Shown: positions 56,305 to 64,000 of the stretch, piece by piece
Position numbering within the stretch: the stretch's first letter is position 1
Layout of the letters: every line of letters starts with the position of its first letter
From: Palaemon carinicauda
Lineage: Eukaryota; Arthropoda; Malacostraca; Decapoda; Palaemonidae
Direction of reading: 5' to 3'
Assembly (NCBI RefSeq): GCF_036898095.1
Contig: NC_090757.1
Span: forward strand, 72,224,448-72,288,447
Length of the DNA stretch: 64,000 nt
Made by a program: the position numbers and the translations under genes
The notes under the pieces: model-generated
What the model was told of the DNA's origin: nothing
What the model saw: the letters and a program-made list of their open reading frames with translations, nothing else
Databases searched by the model: none

Positions 56305-59300
56305 ATGCGTACATGCCCTGGAGTTGCCGGCCGTCCTTGTGGGACTTTCATGTCGGACGTTAATACGGATCCACACACCCTCTGCCCTCAATGTCGGGGC
56401 CGACGGTGTGACCAGGATAACATGTGCCGTGAGTGCAGGGAGTGGTCTGCCTCCCAGTGGGAGAGGTTTGGCCGTCGGCGTAAGAAGAAGTCCAAGAGAG
56501 ACCGTTCTCCTCCGGGGTTAGCCTTGAAGGAGGAAGGTTCTCGGGACTCTTCTTCCGCCGCCCAAACCTCCTCCGAAGCTCCCCCTCGGCCGCCTCCTAA
56601 GGAGAGTCGTCCGAGTTGGAGCGCAGGCCCTTGTTCTGTTTCCCTACCTTCGGTGGGGGGAGAGGGCGTCGCCTCCCATAGCGAGGCGGTTCCCCCTCCT
56701 CCTCCGGGGGAGGTTATTAATAATGCTTTATCCAGTGATGATCTTTTACAGATTTGGTCGTCCCTGGGGCTTAAGGGCTTGCCCTCCAGGGTCGCTCTTA
56801 TTGACCTTGTCTCGTTGGGGGCCGCTGTTAAGCAGTCGCCGGTGGTAGCAGAGGTAGACCCTCTGTCTATTGTCGACGTCGTGGTGACAGAGGCCTCCGA
56901 CGTGGCTGGGCCTTCCGCCGCAGGTGCTGGTTGCTGGTGATGGTGCTCAAGGCTCTCCTCCTCCTTCCGTACATCCTTCGAAGAGGGAAGTGAGTCCTTC
57001 GGTCTCGACTGCTGCTCAGCTTCCTTCTGAGGGAAGTGTTTTGACGGAGACTCCCCTTCGGAGGACCGATGGTCCCGACGATCTCCCCCGAGGCCGCCTC
57101 CGCCGTAAGGCTCACCGCCCTCTACACCACAAGGGCCTCCTTCCCCTTACAGGGGGACTAAGAGACGCCTTTTTGGGTCTTCGTCCTCCGGGGGGGACTC
57201 TCCTCGTCAGCCTCAACCTACTGCTCCGCCCTCCTTGAACCTCTCTGCAGACCGCTCACCATCTCCTGCCGGATCTTCGCCTTCTGGAGAACTCGTCACC
57301 CGACGGGCAACGGTCCCTTCGGGGCTAAGGGATTCTTCCCTTACGCGAGCAGTGCTAGCACACAAGCGCTCTCCTGCTCGCCAGCGCTCACCTGTTCGCC
57401 AGCGCTCACCTGTTCGCCAGCGGTCTCCTGCTCGCCAGCGCTCTCCTGCTCGTTGACGATCTCCTGCTCGCTGACGCTCACCTGCTCGTCGGCTCTCTCC
57501 TGATGTTCGCCCCCCTCGCCAGCGCTCTCCTGCTCGTCAGCTCTCTTCCGAGCGTCAGCGCTCATTTGAGGACCATCGCCCTGCGGTCTCTGACCACCCT
57601 TTAGCTCCTGCTGAACTCCCTGCTCACCATCTGCCTGGTCCTGTGGCTACGCAACATCGTGCTGCGCGTGTGTCAGAAACACATGTTCGCCAACGCGCCA
57701 GCGATCTTCCCGTTCCTGCTCGTGAACGCGCCGCACCACCTGTCCTCTCACAGGACATGCGTCGACCTTCTGCTCGCCAGCGATCACCAGCTCGCCAGCG
57801 ATCACCTACGCGCCAGCGATTACCTCCTCGCCAGCGTTCACCTGCTTGCCAGCGCGCACAGGCGATCTTAGTATCGCCTATTCAACAGCGACAACTAACG
57901 CGCCGACGTTCGCCAACGCTCCTGAAGGAACATGGTTCGCCAGCTTCTAGCTCGCCATCGCGCGATCGCCCGCCTGCACATGTCGCTCGCCATCACTCGC
58001 CATTGCACGATCGCCCTCCTGCGCATGCTGCTCGCCATCGCACGACCCTGCACGATCGCCCGCTTACGCATGCTGCTCCTCATCGCACAACCCTGAACGA
58101 TCGCCCTCCTGCGGATGCTGATCACCATCGCACCCCATCACTCGATCATTCACCTGCGCATGCTGCTCGCCATCGCACAACCCTGAACGATCGCCCGCTT
58201 ACGCATGTTGCTCCTCATCGCACAACCCTGAACGATCGCCCTCCTGCGGATGCTGATCACCATCGCACCTTACCACGCGATCATTCACCTGCGCATGCTG
58301 CTCGCCATCGCTTACCATTACGCGGTCATTTACCTGCGCATGCTGCTCACCATCGCACACCAGTGCATCGACATACCACATCGCGCCATCGCCAACTTGA
58401 GTGACTGCACTCACCAGCTCGTCATCGATCGCCTGTGGATCTACATCGCCAGCGATCTTCCTCACCTACGCGGCAGCACGATCCCTCGCCGTCGCGCCAA
58501 CGCTTGCGTTCGTCGCCTCGGACACGTGTTCATTTACCTGTCCACCCTCGCGCCCACTCGCCTGCGCGCCCGCGCGATCGCTCGCCTGCGTGCCCGCGCG
58601 ACCGCTCGCCTGTGCGCCCGCGCGACCGCTCGCCTGTGCGCCCGCGCGATCATCCACCTGCGCGCCCGCGCGATCGCTCGCCCGCACTTCCGCGCGACCA
58701 TTCGCCTTCGCACGACCATTCGCCCTCGTGCGACCATCGTTCGTGGCGAATTCCACAGCCAGTGGTAGCAGCAGGGACGCGTGCTCCTAAACGGCACTCG
58801 GGATCACCTCCATCCAAGCACAGGTTGGTAGTGCAGGACGAAGACAGGTCAGTACAGCATTCTTCCCCACCTTCTTTTCAGGCAGGTACCGTCGTGTCCA
58901 CTCCAAAGGATCGCCCGATCCCTTTCTCTTTAGCGAGGATTTCGGACTCTGTGTCCTTGGAGCAGCAGACTTGGTTTGGTCCGCTGGCACGGGCGTTAGT
59001 GAGGGTTATGAAACCAGCACTCGCCGGCCAGGGTGACAAACCAGCGGCTGTCTCTCCTACGCTGAAGAGAAAGAGAGGAGTGGACTTCGTGGTGACTTCC
59101 CCTAGGGCGAAGTTGGTTCCCAAGAGGTCGGTCTCGAAGGTCCCTTCTCCTGCACGAGTACTCTCTCCTTCTCCCGTGGACGAGGCCTTTCCGTCCTCAG
59201 GTGAGTCCAGTGGGGCGGTAGTCTTCCCCTCGGCACCAGGGGGGGAGACTTCGCTTCAGGCAGGAGAATCGTCTCGTGAGGAAGGGGCCCCTCGAACCTC

Positions 59301-60456
59301 GTTGTTGGGATCCTGTATCCCTCCCAGGAGGGAACCCAAGGATTCCAAGACCGTCCCTAAATCCTCTGCAAGGATTCGTCAGGAACCCACGACTATCCAG
59401 GGGAATGTCCACGTATCACCCCAGGAAGAGATTCCTGGGGCAGGAGACTTAGCTGCCAGCCCGCAGGGAGGAGAACAGCAAGAGTCCGAACATGCCTTCT
59501 GGCAGGTCCTAAGCCTGATAAGGTCACTTAACAGACTTACGGATCCAGTCATCGCCCCCCGTGAAGGCAAAGACACGATTCTGGATGAAGTGTTTGACGT
59601 TCGGAAGGCCCCTAAGACCAGTGCAGCTCTGCCCTGGTCTCGGGGGCTGAAGAGTGCCAGAGCTAGGGCCAACGCTCAGCTCGCACTTCTTGCCTCCTCC
59701 AGTCGTTCCACTGCCGGGAACAAGCTTATCCCTCCTCCTCGCCTTCAGCAGAGGAGGTATTTCGAGATCTTGGGTGAGCACAACCTCGCTCTTCCTCTCC
59801 ATCACTCTGTGGAGGAGCTGGCGAAGGGAGTTCCCCTGGAGAAACTCTCTGCCCAGCAGGTGTCGTTCTCGGCGGCAGAGATCCTTAACCACGAGAAGGT
59901 CGCTAAGTGTGCCATGTAGGCCACTTCGTGGCTGGACTTTTGGCTAGGATCTCTGGGCATCCTATTGCGATCGGAGGACTTGTCCAAGGAGACCAATAGG
60001 AAGGCCCTAGAGACCTTCTTGCTCTCGGGCACCCGCTCCATCGAGTTTTTGGCGCACCAGGTTACCACCCTGTGGGCCAACTCGGTGTTGAAGCGTCGCG
60101 ATGCTGTATCCGAGAGATTCCATCCGAAGGTCCCCGCCGTAGATGTGTGTAGGCTCCGACATGCTTCCCTTCTGGGGGAGAGCCTGTTTGAGCCTCAAGA
60201 CTTGGAGCGAACGGCTGAGAGGTGGAGGAAATCCAGCACGGACTCCCTCCTCCACAGGGCCCTTACAACTCGGCCCTATAAGCCTCCAGCCCCGCCACAA
60301 CAGCAGCAACAGCCTCGTAAGGCTCCCAAACAGGCACCGGCAGCTAAGAAAGTGGTGTCTAAGCCCCAGCCCTTTCCAGCCAAGGTCAAGAGGGGCGGTA
60401 AGTCCTCCAGGGGAGGCAAGACTCCTAGGGATGGCGGCCGCGGCCGCAAGCCCTAG
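56305..60456 (+). pseudogene. Element G gag-like protein, interrupted
   Basis: ATG 56305 opens with the cysteine module (Cys4, 12, 27, 30, 35, 41 and 44; DPHTLCPQCRG). A frame change near 56930 is reversed by about 57235. Stops in the main frame lie near 57454, at 58404 and at 59917-59919 (TAG where E has CAG). The middle is dominated by coding tandem repeats: SPARQRSP units (57360-57540), ADADHH/HAARHRTTLN units of 45 residues (57960-58310) and 8-residue Arg/Pro units (58555-58690). Conserved blocks after 58890 (KDRPIPFSLARISDSVSLEQ, LKRKRGVDFVVTSPRAKL) and the C-terminal domain end in a basic GGRGRKP tail. Confidence 0.85.
57355..58700 (+). repeat. Coding minisatellites in element G gag
   Basis: Three kinds: CGCCAGCGCTCACCTG-type 18-base units (57365-57545, again 57770-57860); two to three 135-base units (57990-58310); and 24-base units of CGCGCGATCGCTCGCCTGCG type (58555-58690). 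All lengths are multiples of three. The 135- and 24-base units are the same, in the same coding sense, as those in element D. Confidence 0.88.
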
Positions 60457-61621
60457 GGGTGGCAGTCCCCCTGCGTGTCCACCTGTGGGGGGATGCCTTC
60501 AGCGTTGCGTCCGCAGGTGGCAACAACACGGGGCCGATGCTTGGACGGTCTCAGTGATCGGCCAAGGTTATCGCGTCCCGTTCACGTCATCTCAACCTCC
60601 CCTGACAGCGAATCCAGTGTCGTTGAGCTCCTATGCCATGGGATCGGCAAAGGGGCTGGCCCTTCAGGCCGAAGTCGAGACCATGTTCGAGAAGGGTGCT
60701 CTCCAGGAGGTCGTGGACGGCTCCCCAGGCTTCTTCAGTCGACTCTTTCTTGTAAAGAAGGCTACTGGAGGCTGGAGGCCCGTCATCGATCTCTCAGCTC
60801 TGAACAGGTTTGTCAAACAAACCCGGTTCAGCATGGAGACAGCAGACACGGTCAGACTTGCGGTGAGACCACAAGACTTTATGTGTACATTGGATCTAAA
60901 GGACGCGTACTTCCAGATCCCAATCCATCCGTCTTCCAGGAAGTACCTGAGATTCTGCCTAGACAACAAGATCTACCAGTTCAAGGTGCTGTGTTTCGGT
61001 CTCTCCACAGCTCCTCAGGTGTTCACCAGAGTGTTCACCCTGATTTCATCTTGGGCGCACAGGAACGGCATTCGTCTCCTTCGTTACCAAGACGATTGGC
61101 TGATCCTAGCAGACTCGGAGTCGACCCTTCTTCGGCACCGAGACAGGCTTCTGGATCTTTGCCAGGATCTGGGGATCGTGGTAAACCTCGAGAAGTCCTC
61201 TCTGCAGCCGTCCCAACGACTGGTTTATCTAGGCATGCTAATAGACACCAATCTCCACAAAGCCTTTCCATCAGACGACCGGATAGCAAGGCTGAGGAGG
61301 GTGGCGGAGCCTTTCCTCAGGCGAAAAGAACTCCCCGCCCAATCGTGGTTGCGTCTCTTAGGCCACCTATCCTCCCTGGCCCGTCTGGTTCCAAACAGCC
61401 GCCTCAGGATGAGATCCCTTCAATGGCGGCTCAAGTCCCGGTGGAATCAAGGATCCGATTCCCCGGACATTCTGATCCCAATGGGGTCTCTGGAACAGAC
61501 GGACTTGCGGTGGTGGCTGGCCGACGAGAACCTGCGGAAGGGAGTGAGTCTTCTCGTCCTCCCCCCGGAATTGACTCTGTTTTCGGACGCGTCAAAAGAA
61601 GGGTGGGGGCGCACGTTCTGA
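60431..61621 (+). CDS. Element G reverse transcriptase
   Basis: 397 codons including the stop, from ATG 60431, +1 to the gag frame and overlapping its end by 26 bases. Motifs: GSPPACPPVGG near the start, GALQEVVDGSPGFFSRLFLV, VIDLSALNRFVKQ, motif A LDLKDAYFQIPIHP, CFGLSTAPQVFTRVF, and the catalytic box as YQDD (LLRYQDDWLIL) where A and E have YLDD. It ends just after the first RNase H motif (FSDASKEGWG) at a TGA at 61619-61621. The rest of RNase H is in the -1 frame. Otherwise undamaged. Confidence 0.9.
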   Translation: MAAAAASPRGGSPPACPPVGGCLQRCVRRWQQHGADAWTVSVIGQGYRVPFTSSQPPLTANPVSLSSYAMGSAKGLALQAEVETMFEKGALQEVVDGSPGFFSRLFLVKKATGGWRPVIDLSALNRFVKQTRFSMETADTVRLAVRPQDFMCTLDLKDAYFQIPIHPSSRKYLRFCLDNKIYQFKVLCFGLSTAPQVFTRVFTLISSWAHRNGIRLLRYQDDWLILADSESTLLRHRDRLLDLCQDLGIVVNLEKSSLQPSQRLVYLGMLIDTNLHKAFPSDDRIARLRRVAEPFLRRKELPAQSWLRLLGHLSSLARLVPNSRLRMRSLQWRLKSRWNQGSDSPDILIPMGSLEQTDLRWWLADENLRKGVSLLVLPPELTLFSDASKEGWGRTF

Positions 61622-62529
61622 ACCAGAGGGCCTCAGGCCTTTGGTCAGAATCAGAAAAGTGCCTACACATCAACCTGCTAGAATTAAAGGCCGTCTTTCT
61701 GGCTCTTCAGCAGTTCCAACGGTCCCTGGCGGGTCACTCCGTGGTGGTGATGAGCGACAACACCACGGTATTGGCTTATATCAACAAGCAGGGAGGCACT
61801 TTTTCGCAACAGCTATCCCATCTTGCAGTAGAGACTCTGAGGTGGACCGAAACCCACTCGATAACACTATCAGCTCGCTTCATTCCTGGCAAGAGGAATG
61901 TGCTCGCCGACAGTCTGAGCAGGGCTTCGCAGATAGTGAGTACCGAGTGGTCTTTGGATCCTCAGATAGCCAACAAAGTCCTGACTTTGTGGGGTTCCCC
62001 GACGGTGGACTTGTTCGCGACAGCCTTGAACTTCAAGCTGCCCCTGTACTGCTCACCAGTCCCGGACCCCAAGGCACTCTGGCAAGATGCTTTCCAGCAA
62101 CGGTGGGACAACATCGACGTGTACGCCTTCCCATCATTCTGTCTGATGAGAAGGGTGCTCAACAGGACCAGACTATCGGTCAACTGTTCCATGACTCTAG
62201 TAGCTCCGCTATGGCATCACGCGGAATGGTTTCCGGACCTTCTGCAACTCCTGACGGAACTCCCAAGGGAGCTTCCTCCACGACACGAGCTTCTCAGACA
62301 ACCCCACTCCGGTGTCCCTCACAGGGCCGTAGCCTCGCTTCGGCTTCACGCCTGGAGACTATCCAGCGTCTCCTCACGGAGAGAGGCTTTTCGCAACAGG
62401 TTGTGGAGAGAATGTCTCGGCACCTGCGAAGGTCCTCTGAGGGAGTCTACCAAGCGAAGTGGAGAGTCTTTTGTGGTTGGTGTCGTGGAAGGGGTATCTC
62501 TCCACTCGATGCCACTATTCCAGCAATAG
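61606..62529 (+). CDS. Element G RNase H and Dam-like methyltransferase part
   Basis: Open -1 frame continuing from the RT. RNase H: INLLELKAVFLAL (Glu), VMSDNTTVLAYINKQGG (Asp) and LADSLSRASQ (Asp). Methyltransferase-like domain: PTVDLFATALNFKLPLYCSP, then DVYAFPSFCLM (one Pro changed to Ser compared with FPPF in A and E) and PLWHHAEWFPDLL. The open frame actually extends back to 60457, immediately after the gag stop, through the RT region in a non-RT frame. I infer it is joined to RT by frameshifting at the G-rich site 61601-61611, or is simply displaced by an old deletion. Confidence 0.8.
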   Translation, partial: GAHVLNQRASGLWSESEKCLHINLLELKAVFLALQQFQRSLAGHSVVVMSDNTTVLAYINKQGGTFSQQLSHLAVETLRWTETHSITLSARFIPGKRNVLADSLSRASQIVSTEWSLDPQIANKVLTLWGSPTVDLFATALNFKLPLYCSPVPDPKALWQDAFQQRWDNIDVYAFPSFCLMRRVLNRTRLSVNCSMTLVAPLWHHAEWFPDLLQLLTELPRELPPRHELLRQPHSGVPHRAVASLRLHAWRLSSVSSRREAFRNRLWRECLGTCEGPLRESTKRSGESFVVGVVEGVSLHSMPLFQQ

Positions 62530-63398
62530 CGGACTTCCTTGTGTATCTGCGAGAAAAAATGTGCCTTTCTGTCTCGGCGGTGAAAGGCTATCGCTTAGCC
62601 TTAAGCTTGGCCTTCAGATTGAAGGGCGTGGATATTTCTTCGTCGCTAGAACTCTCTTTACTCATACGTAGCTATGAGCTTACCTGCCCCCAGTCGGAAG
62701 TGAGACCCCCTCCTTGGAACGTGGTTCGAGTCCTCAGGTCTCTCAAGAGACCTCCCTTCGAGCCATTACGCCAGGCCTCCGATCGCCACCTGTCTTGGAA
62801 GACGGCTTTCCTACTCGCCTTGGCCTCGGCCAAGCGAGTTAGTGAACTTCATGGTCTCTCGTACGACATCGCCCATTCAAGGGGATGGGGGGAGGTAACG
62901 TTCAGGTTCGTCCCTGAGTTTGTGGCCAAGACTCAGAATCCTGGAGTGCCGGATCCTCGGTTCGACTCTTTCAGGATCGTGAGTCTCCGTTCTGTAACAA
63001 GCGACCCAGACCAGCTGCTACTATGCCCAGTGAGGTGTCTGAGGTACTACTTGAAGAGAACGGCTGCAGTCCGTCCTCATGTGCGAGCTTTGTTTGTGAG
63101 CACAGGCAGGACAAAGAGGAGGGTCACCAGGAACACCATCTCAGCTTGGATTCGAAGGGTTATCCACCATGCCCTGAATCCTGACCCTCCTCCGTCACGT
63201 CGCCCTCGGGCCCATGATGTCAGGGGTATTGCTACATCCCTGGCCTTCAAGAGAAACTTCTCTGTAACGCAGGTACTTCAAGCTGGGGTCTGGAAGCGTC
63301 AAACGACCTTCACAGCCCACTACCTGCAAGACGTGACCCACAGGAGCCTCGATATGTTCTCTATCGGCCCTGTGGTGGCTGCACAACAGCTGGTCTAA
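62211..63398 (+). CDS. Element G tyrosine recombinase
   Basis: 395 residues from ATG 62211. Catalytic residues as in E: Arg in SAKRVSELHGL, His/Arg in AHDVRGIA, Trp in GVWKRQ, Tyr in AHYLQDVTH. The frame is -1 to the methyltransferase frame, overlapping it by 319 bases, and is open back to 61641. No lesions seen. The last residues are VVAAQQLV. Very similar to the E recombinase throughout. Confidence 0.92.
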   Translation: MASRGMVSGPSATPDGTPKGASSTTRASQTTPLRCPSQGRSLASASRLETIQRLLTERGFSQQVVERMSRHLRRSSEGVYQAKWRVFCGWCRGRGISPLDATIPAIADFLVYLREKMCLSVSAVKGYRLALSLAFRLKGVDISSSLELSLLIRSYELTCPQSEVRPPPWNVVRVLRSLKRPPFEPLRQASDRHLSWKTAFLLALASAKRVSELHGLSYDIAHSRGWGEVTFRFVPEFVAKTQNPGVPDPRFDSFRIVSLRSVTSDPDQLLLCPVRCLRYYLKRTAAVRPHVRALFVSTGRTKRRVTRNTISAWIRRVIHHALNPDPPPSRRPRAHDVRGIATSLAFKRNFSVTQVLQAGVWKRQTTFTAHYLQDVTHRSLDMFSIGPVVAAQQLV

Positions 63399-63884
63399 CC
63401 TCAGGCTCCTTTTTGGACAAGTAGCAGTAGGTTGAGGGCGTTGTTACCCGGTCTTAGTCTGCGTGAATGAAAGAGTATGTCTGACCCTTACTTCTTTCTT
63501 CATTCTCCCCTCTCTTGGGGAAGCAGCATCCTGGTCCTCGCATAGCTGACCTCGACCTCTGCAGGTAACCCATGCTTCTTTGTGCTCCTAGTATTAAGCT
63601 TAATACTGTTGCGTCTCCCATACCCTGACGAGGTGGTATGGGGAACGTCCTATCCTAGAATTCCTATCTGAAGGTCTCAAGGTCAACTTCATAGGACGAG
63701 TCACACTCTCCTCCTCACACTGCTTATGTAGGCCACTCGTTCCTAGCGATGCTAGGAACCTGTGAGGTACAGGGGCTCCCTCTCTCTAGTGCTGCTCACT
63801 GAGGGATCGAGCCCCCGGGCAAGCCGAAGTCAGTAAGGCTGGGGACTTTCCACCCTTCCTAAGGGGTAAGTCACCCTTTGTAAA

Positions 63885-63960
63885 TAGCGTGGTTTGTATT
63901 TCGGTTACGGAACAAATGACAAATTCGAAGATAATTTGTATTTTTCCTAACCATACAAAC
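63885..63960 (+). repeat. Element G internal complementary region
   Basis: GGTTTGTATTTCGGTTACGG then AACAA, then ATGACAAATTCGAAG. The left part is the exact complement of the G left terminus at 56001. The right part predicts the right terminus that lies beyond the window. Confidence 0.9.
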
Positions 63961-64000
63961 CTTAGCTATTTACACATATGTGCCCGCCATCCCTGACCCC

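Larger units (their letters stand above)
56001..64000 (+). mobile_element. DIRS1-like retrotransposon, element G (runs off the window)
   Basis: Family-2 element starting TTGTTCCGTAACCG at the end of the minisatellite. Order: left terminal repeat, gag, RT, RNase H-methyltransferase, YR, 3' untranslated region, internal complementary region, then the beginning of the right terminal repeat, cut by the window edge. Close to E in sequence. RT and YR are open; gag has a few stops. Confidence 0.93.

Noticed and set aside
17441..64000. An endogenous virus or host gene cluster as the source of the long ORFs
   Set aside because: Domain order, tyrosine recombinase, inverted termini and internal complementary regions all identify DIRS retrotransposons; no capsid, envelope or host-gene homology was seen.

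Overview
The window looks like repeat-dense intergenic DNA from an arthropod, most probably a decapod crustacean (shrimp, prawn or crayfish). The pointers are very long (TA)n, (CT)n and (AAT)n microsatellites, a tRNA-derived SINE of a kind I recognise from shrimp sequence, RTE-type LINE 3' ends with short-motif tails, a pogo/Tigger transposon, and several DIRS1-like tyrosine-recombinase retrotransposons, a group known to be widespread in Decapoda. I see no convincing host gene. Everything that codes belongs to mobile elements.

Region 1 (1-17440) is AT-rich. It holds microsatellites, three LINE 3' remnants (3266-3895, 4891-5577, and 11294-11990 on the minus strand), a SINE (6050-6362), and an unclassified cluster of interleaved inverted and direct repeats (14452-17063).

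Region 2 (17441-30210) holds two DIRS elements of one architectural family. Element A (17441-24106) looks complete: inverted terminal repeats, an open gag ORF, an open RT/RNase H/methyltransferase ORF, an open tyrosine-recombinase (YR) ORF, and an internal complementary region that matches the joined termini. Element B (24919-30210) is a decayed derivative that has lost most of RT/RNase H/methyltransferase.

Region 3 (about 30490-55755) is a nest that can be taken apart base by base. An old family-2 DIRS (element C) was split by a Tigger transposon (34832-47075, flanked by TA duplications). The Tigger was split in turn by a reverse-oriented DIRS (element D, 39069-46931). Element C was split a second time, near its 3' end, by a younger DIRS (element E, 47562-55257) with no target duplication. 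The three pieces of C (to 34831, 47076-47561, 55258-55755) line up end to end with the intact copies. The RT region of D carries a nearly full-length 5S rRNA-derived insertion (41955-42063, minus).

Region 4 (55756-64000) is a 44-bp minisatellite into which a further DIRS (element G) has inserted. G runs off the right edge inside its 3' repeat.

In each DIRS, gag is followed in the +1 frame by RT, then RNase H and a Dam-like methyltransferase domain, and then by YR in an overlapping -1 frame. In family 2 (D, E, G) there is an extra shared -1 displacement just after the first RNase H aspartate. By family knowledge, Gag packages the RNA, RT/RNase H makes cDNA, the terminal repeats and the internal complementary region guide formation of a circle, and YR integrates the circle without target duplication.
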